Source of the DNA: Saccharomonospora amisosensis
GTDB lineage: Bacteria > Actinomycetota > Actinomycetes > Mycobacteriales > Pseudonocardiaceae
Length of the DNA stretch: 64,000 nucleotides
Reading direction: 5' to 3'
Assembly (NCBI RefSeq): GCF_011761185.1
Contig: NZ_JAAOYM010000001.1
Location: 2,294,001-2,358,000, forward strand
Shown: positions 54,170 through 62,265 of the stretch, one piece after another
Numbering within the stretch: the stretch's first letter is position 1
Layout: every line of letters begins with the position of its first letter
Notes under the pieces: model-generated
Told to the model about the DNA's origin: nothing
Databases searched by the model: none
What the model saw: the letters and a program-made list of their open reading frames with translations, nothing else
Program-made: the position numbers and the translations under genes

Positions 54170-54622
54170 TCAGCGCACCAGGTCGCGCGTGATCTCCAGT
54201 TGGCCGTGGTGCTGCGCGAGTTCCTCGTAGACGTGCAGCAGCGCGCCGCCCTGGGTCAGGCCCTGTCCGGCGAGGTAGTGGCCGGGCCGTGGTTCGTGCC
54301 GCAGCGGCGCGGCTGGGTCGGCGGCCGCGACGTCGGCGCGTAGTTGGTGCTTGGCCCGCGCGACCCGGTCGAGCAGACCGTTGACCGGGCCGGAGGCTCT
54401 GAACTCCGCCTCGCGGTCGCGGTGCACGGTGCGACCGGCCACCAGATGGCCCGCCCAGTACTCCAGTACGCCCAGGCAGTGGTTGACGATCGCGTAGGCG
54501 GAGTTGGCCGACGGCAGGTCCGGTGCCCGGTTCGCTCGATCGTCGCCGAGTGCGGCAAGGATGTCCGCCATGCCGTCAAGCGCACGGTCGGCGAAGTACA
54601 GGTACTCCTCTTCGCTGATCAC
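54170..54622 (-). CDS. DinB/DUF664 family protein
   Basis: About 150 residues, four-helix bundle. GTG 54622 is used because the sequence VISEEEYLYFADRALDGMAD begins the family; upstream residues are arginine-rich. Metal-ligand histidines: NHCLGVLEYWAGHLVAGR, LLHVYEELAQHHGQLEITRD, which matches the mycothiol-dependent DinB-like enzymes of actinobacteria. Probable role in thiol transfer or detoxification. Divergent from the VOC gene by 77 bases. Confidence 0.85.
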   Translation of the reverse strand: MISEEEYLYFADRALDGMADILAALGDDRANRAPDLPSANSAYAIVNHCLGVLEYWAGHLVAGRTVHRDREAEFRASGPVNGLLDRVARAKHQLRADVAAADPAAPLRHEPRPGHYLAGQGLTQGGALLHVYEELAQHHGQLEITRDLVR

Positions 54623-54699
54623 GATCGAGATCGTCGCATCCCGAGCCGGGCTCGGCAGCCGGGGCATCGGTGGACGACACGCGCCGCTAAGGTGGCCCG

Positions 54700-55134
54700 A
54701 TGGCATCGGTCAAGCAGTTCCAGGTCACCTTCGACTGCGCGGAACCTGAGCGTGTCGCTCGGTTCTGGTGCGAGGTGTTGGGGTACGTCGTGCCGCCTCC
54801 GCCGGAGGGGTTCGCCACCTGGAGCGACTTCGATCGTTCGCTGCCTGCCGAGGAGCAGGGTGCGGCGTTCGCCTGCGTCGATCCTTCCGGTGTCGGCCCG
54901 AGGTTGTACTTCCAGCGCGTTCCCGAAGGCAAGGTCGTCAAGAACCGGCTGCATCTCGACGTGCGGGTCGGCACAGGGCTGGTGGGCGAGGAGCGGGTGG
55001 CCGCACTCGAGGCCGAGTGCTCCCGGCTGGTCGCGCTCGGCGCGGTACGCCTGCGGCTGCTGCTCGCCGACGGCGAGAACGAGTCCTGCCTGGTGATGCA
55101 GGACGTCGAGGGCAACGAGTTCTGCCTCGACTAG
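54700..55134 (+). CDS. VOC/glyoxalase-like family protein
   Basis: 144 residues with the two-part vicinal-oxygen-chelate fold: KQFQVTFDCAEPERVARFWC, EVLGYVVPPPPEGFATWSDF in the first half, KNRLHLDVRVGTGLVGEERV and MQDVEGNEFCLD in the second. The final EGNEFCLD and His-Asp pair in NRLHLDV are the usual metal-site positions. The substrate is unknown. The next gene on this side is the IS110 element. Confidence 0.85.
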   Translation: MASVKQFQVTFDCAEPERVARFWCEVLGYVVPPPPEGFATWSDFDRSLPAEEQGAAFACVDPSGVGPRLYFQRVPEGKVVKNRLHLDVRVGTGLVGEERVAALEAECSRLVALGAVRLRLLLADGENESCLVMQDVEGNEFCLD

Positions 55135-55257
55135 GGCGGGCCCGCGTACGCGCGCTCGCCGCTCGCTGCGAGTCCGTTGTGGACGGAGTTCCCGCCGGTC
55201 GGGTCCCGCGTGCTTGACGGTGCGCCACGGTCCGGCCAGACTGAGTGCGACCGCATG

Positions 55258-55273
55258 GCGGACAAGTGTCCGC
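55258..55273. repeat. Short inverted repeat near the IS110 element
   Basis: GCGGACAAGTGTCCGC has two perfect 7-base arms (GCGGACA/TGTCCGC) around AG. It lies 124 bases after the VOC gene and 42 bases left of the hairpin at 55315-55331. It could be the VOC terminator or part of the insertion target; IS110 elements tend to insert into repeated or structured intergenic sites. Confidence 0.35.
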
Positions 55274-55346
55274 TCAAACCTCGGTCTGGCGGAAACCTCG
55301 TCGAGGAGGGCTCATGACACCCCTTGTGTCAACCTCGAGATCAAGG

Positions 55347-56585
55347 TTAGGCCGTGAGCGGTTGTTTGATGCGTTGTTGGGCGCCGCCGTGCAGCGCCGG
55401 GTCGTAGGGCGTGCGGTTTTGCCAGCAGCGCCACATGACCCGGACCCAAGCGCGAGCCAGGATGCGGGTGGCGTGTGGGTGGTCCTTGCCGCTGGCGCGG
55501 GCACGGTCGTAGATGTCGGCGGCCCACGGGCTGCAGAAGCGGCTGTTGGCGGCGAAAGTGGTGATGGCCACGCGCAGGCGTTTGTTGCAGGCCCAGCGGA
55601 AGGACACGCCGCGTTGCTTGCCGGAGGCTTTGGTGACTGGGGTGATTCCGGCCAGTGCGGCGATGGCGTCGGGATGGTCGAACACCTCGCGGGCATCGCC
55701 CCATTCGGCCAGGATCTGGGCGGCGTTGATGGTGCCAGCGCGGGGGAAGGACCGGAACACCTCGCCGTCGGGATGGGTATCCATCCGCTCGGTGATCGAG
55801 CGGTCCAGCGCTTTGATCGCCGTGTTGAGGGCGGTGAGTACGCCGACCTGGGCCAGCACGGCGTCACGGATGCCCTCGCAGGTGGTGGGGTCGGTCGTGC
55901 CGCCCGGTGCCGAGCGCAAGCGAGCGAGCAGGACCGCGGCGGGCTTCTTACCCGAGTAGCCCTGTTTGGCGCAGAAGGCGGCCAGCCGCTTCTCGGTGAG
56001 GCTGGCGGCCGAAGCGGCGGTCGGGTACCTGGTGAGGAAGGCCAGGGCGATCGCGGACTCGATGTTGGCGAATACGGCCTTGGCGCCAGGCCAGTGGGCA
56101 TCCAGCAGCGCGGCGAGCTGGTTGACCGCGGCCACCCGGGCCTCGACCAGCTCAGTCCGGGCGCGGACCACGGTGCGCACTGCCTTGGTGTGACCGGACA
56201 ACGGCGGGGCGGGGCGCAGCCGGTGGATGCGCACCCGCAGGTAGTCGGCGATCACGTGCGCGTCGCCGGGATCGGACTTGGCGCCGGAGAGGACCTCGGA
56301 CTCGCGCCAGGTCTTGATCGCGTTGGGCTTGACCGGCATCACCGGGTGCCCGGCCTCCAGCAGCGCGTCGACCAATCGGCCGTCCGGACGCTCGATCGCG
56401 ACCGGCATGTCCTCCGGCTCGGCGTGCTTGTCCAGCCGGGCGGCCAGACCGGTGAAGCCGGCGGCGGTGTGGTCGATGGTGAACGCGGCGACCTTGCGGC
56501 CGTCCCGGTCCAGCACGCACACGGCGTGCTCGGCCGCTGCCCAGTCGATCCCGACAAAGAACAACGGCCCGTCATGCTGCGGCAA
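55347..56585 (-). CDS. IS110 family transposase (DEDD)
   Basis: About 412 residues. The N-terminal RuvC-like DEDD domain shows FVGIDWAAAEHAVCVLDRDG (first Asp), VAIERPDGRLVDALLEAGH (Glu), and KSDPGDAHVIADYLRVR (two Asp). A coiled-coil segment follows, then the Tnp20 domain FRSFPRAGTINAAQILAEWG, ALAGITPVTKASGKQRGVSF and WACNKRLRVAITTFAANSRF. TTG 56585 has AGGAAGG 8 bases upstream and gives the usual IS110 length; a longer start cannot be excluded. The frame is intact, so the element may still be active. Guided by a bridge RNA in characterised relatives. Confidence 0.93.
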   Translation of the reverse strand: MPQHDGPLFFVGIDWAAAEHAVCVLDRDGRKVAAFTIDHTAAGFTGLAARLDKHAEPEDMPVAIERPDGRLVDALLEAGHPVMPVKPNAIKTWRESEVLSGAKSDPGDAHVIADYLRVRIHRLRPAPPLSGHTKAVRTVVRARTELVEARVAAVNQLAALLDAHWPGAKAVFANIESAIALAFLTRYPTAASAASLTEKRLAAFCAKQGYSGKKPAAVLLARLRSAPGGTTDPTTCEGIRDAVLAQVGVLTALNTAIKALDRSITERMDTHPDGEVFRSFPRAGTINAAQILAEWGDAREVFDHPDAIAALAGITPVTKASGKQRGVSFRWACNKRLRVAITTFAANSRFCSPWAADIYDRARASGKDHPHATRILARAWVRVMWRCWQNRTPYDPALHGGAQQRIKQPLTA

Positions 56586-56784
56586 CTGTGTCGCCTTCCT
56601 GCTCGCACGGGGCAGTGGCCAGGCGGAGGCGAGGGAACCGACAGCAGAGTGGTCACTAACCGGCGCTCTACGGCGCGTCCCTTTGTCATCGCTTCGCGGT
56701 TCCGGAGAAGCCGGGGACGGCAGTGTCATGCAAGCCCACGAGGGGCGACCGAACCAGGCCGTCACCCCGGCTTCCGCCTGGTTC
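56586..56784 (-). ncRNA. Candidate bridge RNA region of the IS110 element
   Basis: The non-coding stretch upstream of the transposase, which in characterised IS110-group elements (IS621) is transcribed into a bridge RNA with target- and donor-binding loops. Here a 9-base-pair stem GAACCAGGC (56751-56759) / GCCTGGTTC (56776-56784) with a 16-base loop is visible. Loops matching this element's own junctions cannot be verified from one copy. Confidence 0.3.
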
Positions 56785-56830
56785 CTACCACATCCGCCGT
56801 TCTGGCGTCTGCACGGAAGAGAGTGCACTA

Positions 56831-57883
56831 GTGACCGTGCCGGCATCGTTGCCACCGCTGCCGACCTCGCTGGTGGGCAGCTACGCGCAGCCGGAATGGC
56901 TGATCGACAGGGCCCGGCTCGCGGACCGCTTCCCGCCGAGAGTGCGGGCGAAGGAGCTGTGGCGAATCGCGCCGGAATTCCTTGCCGAGGCCCAGGACGA
57001 CGCCACGGTGGTGGCCGTGCGGGCGCAGGAGCTGGCCGGACTCGACATCGTCACCGACGGCGAGATCCGGAGGGAAAGCTACTCCAACCACTTCGCCACC
57101 GCGTTGCAGGGCGTCGACGTCGACAATCCCGGGACGGCGCTGGACCGCAGCGGCCACCCGAACCCGGTTCCGCGCATCGTCGGGCCGATTCGCCGGACGC
57201 ACCCGGTACAGGTGGACGACCTGCGCTTCCTCAGAGCGCACACCGACCGCGTGATCAAGATGACCGTTCCCGGCCCCTTCACGATGGCGCAGCAGGCGCA
57301 GAACGACTACTACCCCGACGACGCCTCGGCGGCGATGGCCTACGCGCAGGCCGTCAACGCCGAGGTGGCGGACCTGTTCGAGGCGGGAGCGGACGTGGTG
57401 CAGCTCGACGAGCCGTACCTGCAGGCGCGGCCCGCCGCCGCCCGCGAGTACGGCCTTGCCACGCTCAACGCCGCACTGGAGGGAATCACCGGCACCACCG
57501 CGGTGCACCTGTGCTTCGGGTACGCGGCGATCATCCACGAGCGGCCGGAGGGCTACTCGTTCCTGCCGGAGCTGGCGGGCTGTCCGGTGGATCAGATCTC
57601 CATCGAGACCGCACAGTCCAACCTCGACCTCGGGGTGCTCGCCGACCTGTCCGACAAGACGGTCATCCTCGGGGTGCTGGACCTGTCCACCCCTGCGGTG
57701 GAAACTGTCGAGGTGGTCGCACGTCGCGTGCGCAGGGCGTTCGACCGGCTTCCGCCTCGGCAACTCGTTCTCGCCCCCGACTGCGGGATGAAGTACCTGC
57801 CCCGGTCCGCCGCGGAGGGCAAGCTGCGCGCCTTGGCTGGTGCCGCGGCGCTGTTGCGGGAGGAACTGGGCCTACTCGACTGA
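56831..57883 (+). CDS. MetE-like cobalamin-independent methionine synthase family protein
   Basis: 350 residues, i.e. only the C-terminal-type catalytic barrel of MetE, not the full 750-residue enzyme. Sequence PPLPTSLVGSYAQPEWLIDR, AGLDIVTDGEIRRESYSNHF, VKMTVPGPFTMAQQ-like IKMTVPGPFTMAQQAQNDYY, ADVVQLDEPYLQARP, AVHLCFGYAA (His and Cys zinc ligands) and LVLAPDCGMKYLPRSAAEGK (second Cys). It probably transfers methyl groups from an unidentified donor to a thiol, or breaks down a methylthio compound. GTG 56831 is preceded by GGAAGAGAG. The IS110 element lies just upstream and may have displaced its original promoter. Confidence 0.85.
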   Translation: MTVPASLPPLPTSLVGSYAQPEWLIDRARLADRFPPRVRAKELWRIAPEFLAEAQDDATVVAVRAQELAGLDIVTDGEIRRESYSNHFATALQGVDVDNPGTALDRSGHPNPVPRIVGPIRRTHPVQVDDLRFLRAHTDRVIKMTVPGPFTMAQQAQNDYYPDDASAAMAYAQAVNAEVADLFEAGADVVQLDEPYLQARPAAAREYGLATLNAALEGITGTTAVHLCFGYAAIIHERPEGYSFLPELAGCPVDQISIETAQSNLDLGVLADLSDKTVILGVLDLSTPAVETVEVVARRVRRAFDRLPPRQLVLAPDCGMKYLPRSAAEGKLRALAGAAALLREELGLLD

Positions 57884-57913
57884 CCCGGCCGGAATGTCGG
57901 TGGCTGCCGGAGA

Positions 57914-58264
57914 ATGGCGGGCATGGGAGTGTCCAGCACGGAGTGGCTACGGATCGTGGCCGGACTCGCGGAGGTCGAACGCGCCGAGTCCCGCGACTAC
58001 ACGGCGTTCGACGTGCGCGGCAAACGGTTCGGCTACCACTGGCCGAGGACCGAGACGGTGGGGCTGAAACAGCCGTTGTCGGAGCAGGTCGCGCTCGTGT
58101 CCGAGCGGCCGGAGGTGTTCGAGGCCCAGTTCACGGCAGGCGGGTTCGGCTGGGTCGTGGTGCATCTGGACAAGATCGAGTCCGACGAGTTGGCAGAGCT
58201 GGTGTACGAGGCCTGGCGACTCTCGGCTCCCGGCGTGCTGGTCGAGCAATACCCGTTCCGGTAG
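57914..58264 (+). CDS. MmcQ/YjbR family protein
   Basis: 116 residues. GVSSTEWLRIVAGLAEVERA, KRFGYHWPRTETVGLKQPLS, ERPEVFEAQFTAGGFGWVVV, HLDKIESDELAELVYEAWRL match the small alpha/beta MmcQ/YjbR fold (called DNA-binding, function unproven). ATG 57914 is in-frame, but ATG 57923 (MGVSST) may be the true start. It lies 30 bases after the MetE-like gene and is probably cotranscribed. Converges with the TetR gene. Confidence 0.8.
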   Translation: MAGMGVSSTEWLRIVAGLAEVERAESRDYTAFDVRGKRFGYHWPRTETVGLKQPLSEQVALVSERPEVFEAQFTAGGFGWVVVHLDKIESDELAELVYEAWRLSAPGVLVEQYPFR

Positions 58265-58322
58265 CGCCCGCGGTTGGGCCGGGCGGAGCCGTCGCGAAGG
58301 CCTGCCGAAAGGCTGCCCCGAG

Positions 58323-58991
58323 CTACCGCCGAGATCCGGCGGCAGGGGGCGGCTTCGTGTCTGATCGCGCCCCGGCCTCGGGTTGGTACGACGCCGTCGC
58401 GGCAAGGCCGCTCCACAACAGGTCCATCGCGGTGTCGACAGCCTCGGCGCGGGTCAGCCCGCCGTGCTTTCGGCGCCACTCGACGGCCCTGGTAAGGGCT
58501 CCGATCAACATCTCGACCAGCAGCGCCGCCCGCTGGTCGTCCGGATCGATGTCGGCGGTACGCAGGTCGTCGGCCAGTAGCCGGGTGACAGCATGGTTGA
58601 GGGACACCGCGACGTCGTTCCACGCCGCGTCGATGTCCGGGTCGCCGTGCGTGGCGTTGACGAACAGCATGCGCCAGGCGTTCGGATAGCGCTCAGCGAA
58701 GTGGAACACCGCTTCGGTCGTTGCCAGCATGCGTTCGGACTTGCTGCCTTCACCCGTGATGCGCGCGGCGATGAAGCCGAGAAACGTGGCCCGCTGCTCC
58801 TCCAGCACCGCGAGGAAGAGCGCCTTCTTCGAGGCGAAATGGTCGTAGAGCACCGCGCGAGTGACTCCGGACAGCCGGGCGACATCGCCCATGCCGGTGG
58901 CGCCGTACCCACCCGAGGCGAACGCGTCCAGCGCGGCGGCGACGATGTTAGCTCGACGCGCGGGTGCCTTGAGTCGAGGCTGTACCGACAT
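58323..58991 (-). CDS. TetR family transcriptional regulator
   Basis: 222 residues. DNA-binding domain: PARRANIVAAALDAFASGGY, GATGMGDVARLSGVTRAVLY, DHFASKKALFLAVLEEQRAT. C-terminal helices up to WSGLAATASY, with a Pro/Lys-rich tail. ATG 58991 is used. It is divergent from the FAD oxidoreductase pair at 59129 and, by position, is the best candidate to bind the perfect palindrome at 59061-59078. Confidence 0.9.
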   Translation of the reverse strand: MSVQPRLKAPARRANIVAAALDAFASGGYGATGMGDVARLSGVTRAVLYDHFASKKALFLAVLEEQRATFLGFIAARITGEGSKSERMLATTEAVFHFAERYPNAWRMLFVNATHGDPDIDAAWNDVAVSLNHAVTRLLADDLRTADIDPDDQRAALLVEMLIGALTRAVEWRRKHGGLTRAEAVDTAMDLLWSGLAATASYQPEAGARSDTKPPPAAGSRR

Positions 58992-59053
58992 ACCTGGAGG
59001 TTAGCAATGCGTCCTTCGTTGTGCCTCCTGGCTTTTCGTCGCGTGGTCTTTGC

Positions 59054-59083
59054 TTGACTAACCAACACATGTGTTGGTAGCTA
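59054..59083 (+). promoter_or_regulatory. Promoter of the FAD oxidoreductase operon with embedded TetR operator
   Basis: -35 TTGACT (59054-59059), 18-base spacer and -10 TAGCTA (59078-59083). The 18-base perfect palindrome ACCAACACATGTGTTGGT (59061-59078) fills the spacer, so a bound repressor would block polymerase. The gap to the divergent TetR start is 69 bases, allowing the same site to control the regulator gene. Confidence 0.75.
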
Positions 59084-59128
59084 TATATCGGTACTGGTCT
59101 GGTCCGGTTGACAAAGGAGTCGGCCTCG

Positions 59129-60895
59129 ATGAGCAGCAGCGGAATCTCTCGACGTCGTTTCGTGCACGGCGCGACCCTCGCCGCCGCGGCGACCGGCATC
59201 TTCGCGCCTGCCGGCTGGGCGCTGACATCGCCGCCGGGCAGGCGGGTCGCGGTGCTGGGTGGCGGAATGGCCGGGTTGGCCGCCGCGCACGAGCTGGCCG
59301 AGCGCGGCTACTCGGTGAGTGTCTACGAACCCACCGCGCTGGGCGGCAAGGCTCGCAGCATGGGCGTGCCCGGCACCGCCGACGACGGCAGGATGGACCT
59401 GCCGGGTGAGCACGGGTTCCGCTTCTTCCCCGGCTTCTACCATCACGTGCCCGACAGCATGCGCCGCATCCCGGTACCGGGTAACGCCAACGGGGTGTGG
59501 GACAACCTTGTCGATGCCACCGACTCCAAGTCGGAGCGGACCGGTGGCAGGCCGGACGCCACGCTGTTCGGCATGCTCCCCGATCCCAGGCAGGCGCTGA
59601 CCCCGGACGGTCTGCGGCGCATCCTCGTCGAGGAGATCCTCAAGCAGCAGGGAGTCAAACCGTGGGAGGCGGAGTTCTTCGTCAACCGTCTCATCGTGTT
59701 CCTGACCAGCTGCGACGAGCGCCGGTTCGGGCAGTGGGAGCGGACGGCCTGGTGGGACTACGTGCGCGCGGAGCAGTACTCGCAGGAGTACCGAACTGTA
59801 GTCGCGCGGGGGTTGACCCGGTCGCTGGTCGCGGCGAAGGAAGAGGTCGCCAGTACCCGCACCATCGGGAACATGGCCGAGGCGTTCCTGATGAACATCA
59901 TGGGCCGGGGCAACGACGGCGCTCTCGACCGCGTGCTGAACGCCCCCACCAACGAGGCCTGGATCGATCCGTGGGTGCACCACCTGCGTGGCCTCGGCGT
60001 GGGCTTCCACCTTGGACAGCGGGTGGAGGCACTGCAGACAGGGGGAGGCCGGATCACCGCAGCCCGGCTACGTGACCGGACCGGGGGCACCACGACGGTG
60101 CGGGCGGACTGGTTCGTGTGTGCAATGCCGGTCGAGCGGGTCAGCGAACTCTTGACGCCGGAGCTGCTGGCGCTGGACCCGAGCCTGGCCGAGCTACGGC
60201 GGCTGTTCGTCGACTGGATGACCGGGATTCAGTACTACCTGCGCGAAAGCGTGTCGATCACGCACGGGCACATCACCTTCGTGGATTCGCCGTGGGCGTT
60301 GACCGCGCTGACCCAGGGCCAGTTCTGGGCAGGCAGGAACTTCCGCGCCGACTACGGCGACGGCAACGTCGCCGACTGCCTGTCGGTGGACGTCTCGGAC
60401 TGGGACACGCCCGGCATCCTGTTCGGCAAGCCCGCCAAGGAATGCACTCCCGACCAGATCGCCAGTGAGGTGTGGGCGCAGCTGAAGGCACACCTGAACG
60501 ACGAGGGTGAGGTGGTGCTTGCCGACGAGCTGCTGCACTCCTGGTTCCTGGACCCGGGCATCGTCTGGCGGCCCGAGGCCGGTCGCAACACCAATGACAC
60601 ACCGCTGCTGGTCAACACGGTCGACTCGTGGAGTCGGCGGCCGAACGCCGTCACCGCGATCCCGAACCTGTTCCTTGCCGGCGACTACGTGCGGACCAAC
60701 GTCGACCTGGCCACGATGGAGAGCGCCAACGAGTCCGCCCGCGCCGCGGTCAACGGCCTGCTCGACGCCGCCGACTCCAACGCGGAACGGGCGCGGATGT
60801 ACCAGCTCTACCGGCCGCCGGAGTTCGAACCGTTCAAGGAGGCCGACGCTCAACTGTTCGCGGCCGGGCTTCCCAACGCCTTCGATCGCCCGTGA
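59129..60895 (+). CDS. Tat-exported FAD-dependent oxidoreductase (amine oxidase/phytoene desaturase fold)
   Basis: 588 residues. A twin-arginine signal (SRRRFVHGATLAAAATGIFA, cleavage near PAGWA) is followed by an FAD motif RRVAVLGGGMAGLAAAHELA and EPTALGGKARSMG with GEHGFRFFPGFYHHV, as in hydroxysqualene/phytoene desaturase-type and 15-cis-desaturase-like enzymes. C-terminal NLFLAGDYVRTNVDLATMES and ANESARAAVNGLL complete the FAD site. AAGGAG lies 9 bases before ATG 59129. Folded export means the cofactor is bound before transport. Its stop overlaps the next start by four bases (GTGA). Substrate unknown; a terpenoid or carotenoid-like lipid is suspected. Confidence 0.85.
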   Translation: MSSSGISRRRFVHGATLAAAATGIFAPAGWALTSPPGRRVAVLGGGMAGLAAAHELAERGYSVSVYEPTALGGKARSMGVPGTADDGRMDLPGEHGFRFFPGFYHHVPDSMRRIPVPGNANGVWDNLVDATDSKSERTGGRPDATLFGMLPDPRQALTPDGLRRILVEEILKQQGVKPWEAEFFVNRLIVFLTSCDERRFGQWERTAWWDYVRAEQYSQEYRTVVARGLTRSLVAAKEEVASTRTIGNMAEAFLMNIMGRGNDGALDRVLNAPTNEAWIDPWVHHLRGLGVGFHLGQRVEALQTGGGRITAARLRDRTGGTTTVRADWFVCAMPVERVSELLTPELLALDPSLAELRRLFVDWMTGIQYYLRESVSITHGHITFVDSPWALTALTQGQFWAGRNFRADYGDGNVADCLSVDVSDWDTPGILFGKPAKECTPDQIASEVWAQLKAHLNDEGEVVLADELLHSWFLDPGIVWRPEAGRNTNDTPLLVNTVDSWSRRPNAVTAIPNLFLAGDYVRTNVDLATMESANESARAAVNGLLDAADSNAERARMYQLYRPPEFEPFKEADAQLFAAGLPNAFDRP

Positions 60896-62226
60896 CCGAA
60901 CCCGTCGACGCGACAGCAGAAGGCACAGTGGACGCCATCGTGGTCGGCGCGCGGTGCGCCGGTTCCGCCGCCGCCGTCGCGCTGGCCCGTGCCGGCAGGC
61001 AGGTGGTCGTCGTGGACAGTGCCACCTTCCCCTCGGACACACTGTCCACGCATCTGCTGTTCGCGGGCGGGGTGGCTGAGCTCGCCGCGATCGGGGCGCT
61101 GCCGCGGGTACACGCGTTGGGCTCGCCCCGGCTGACGGTCGCCGAGATGACAGGGGCGGGGATCACCGTGCGGGCACGGTACACACCGGTCGACGGCATC
61201 GACCACGGGCTGTGCGTGCGCCGCACCGGCCTCGACGCCGCCTTGATCGACACCGCGCGGCAGGCCGGTGCGCAGGTGCGGGAGGCCACGAAGGTTACCA
61301 GCCTGCTGTGGGACCGAGGCCGGGTCGTGGGGGTGCGCACCCGCGACCGCGGTGGCGGGGAGCGCGAACTGCGCGCGCCACTGGTGATCGGCGCCGATGG
61401 TCGGCGCTCCACTGTCGCCCGCGCGGTCGGGGCCGAGCGGCCCTACCGCAGCAACCCGAACCAGCGGGCGTGCCTGTTCGCATACTGGCACGACCCGGAC
61501 TCCGCCCAGCGGTCGGTCGCGGCCCAATGGCGGGCAGGCTCCGACCTGGGGACGGCTTTCCCCTGCGACGACGGCCTGGTAATGGTGCTGGTGATGCCGC
61601 CAGCCGACCGGCTTCGCGACAGCACACCCGCCGCTGCCTACGCCGACGCACTCGACAGGTTGCCAGGCCTTCGGCATCGGCTGCGCGACTGCGCGCAAGC
61701 CACGAAGGTGCGGTCCACACGGGACACGACGTCCTACTTCCGCCGCTCAACCGGCCCCGGGTGGGCGCTGCCCGGTGACTCCGGGCATTTCAAAGATCCC
61801 GTGACCGCACAGGGAATCCGGGACGCACTGCGATACGGCAGGCTGCTCGGCGAAGCCGCGGCACCTTCGCTGCACGATCCGGCAGCGCTGGACCGGGCGT
61901 TGCTGCGGTGGGAACGGCGGCGCGAGCGGGAATGCCTCGAGGTCTACCAGTGGACCAACGGACTTGCCCGCGCCGAGGTGATGTCACCGCTGGAAGTCGA
62001 GTTCTACCGCGCGGCCGCGGCCGACGAGAACTTCGCCCGGCACGCCCTGGACGTCTTCGCCCGCACCCGCCGCCCCGGCGAGGTGTTCACACTGCGCCGC
62101 AATCTGCGGCTCGCATCGGCCGCGCTGCGGCGAGCCCGGGGCCGCGTGCATACGCTTCGAGCCATCGCCGCCGAGCTCCGCCGCGACGTCAACGCGCGCC
62201 GCGAGCGCGCGGCCATCGGCCGGTGA
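60892..62226 (+). CDS. FAD-dependent oxidoreductase (geranylgeranyl reductase/halogenase-like class)
   Basis: 444 residues, cytosolic. FAD motif DAIVVGARCAGSAAAVALAR (GARCAGS variant, typical of this group), ribose-binding VVVVDSATFPSDTLSTHLLF, middle motif LVIGADGRRSTVARAVG and GWALPGDSGHFKDPVTAQGI (GDS-like FAD block). The last 130 residues are helical. GTG 60892 overlaps the previous stop. Together with its Tat-exported partner it likely forms a two-step oxidation or reduction pathway under TetR control. Confidence 0.85.
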   Translation: MTEPVDATAEGTVDAIVVGARCAGSAAAVALARAGRQVVVVDSATFPSDTLSTHLLFAGGVAELAAIGALPRVHALGSPRLTVAEMTGAGITVRARYTPVDGIDHGLCVRRTGLDAALIDTARQAGAQVREATKVTSLLWDRGRVVGVRTRDRGGGERELRAPLVIGADGRRSTVARAVGAERPYRSNPNQRACLFAYWHDPDSAQRSVAAQWRAGSDLGTAFPCDDGLVMVLVMPPADRLRDSTPAAAYADALDRLPGLRHRLRDCAQATKVRSTRDTTSYFRRSTGPGWALPGDSGHFKDPVTAQGIRDALRYGRLLGEAAAPSLHDPAALDRALLRWERRRERECLEVYQWTNGLARAEVMSPLEVEFYRAAAADENFARHALDVFARTRRPGEVFTLRRNLRLASAALRRARGRVHTLRAIAAELRRDVNARRERAAIGR

Positions 62227-62265
62227 CGACGGGCGCGCCGCGCCGCGCCGGTCCTGCCGACCGCC

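Larger units (their letters stand above)
55315..56830 (-). mobile_element. IS110-family insertion sequence (approximate limits)
   Basis: Contains one DEDD transposase gene, with about 30 bases on its 3' side and about 245 on its 5' side. IS110 elements lack terminal inverted repeats and target duplications, so the exact ends cannot be set from one copy. A small inverted repeat TGACAC-CCCTT-GTGTCA (55315-55331) lies beside the transposase stop. The longer 5' non-coding end is where IS110-group elements encode the bridge RNA. Confidence 0.7.

Noticed and set aside
55245-56831. A 528-codon plus-strand frame across the IS110 transposase
   Set aside because: No domain is recognised, and the opposite strand carries an intact DEDD transposase.
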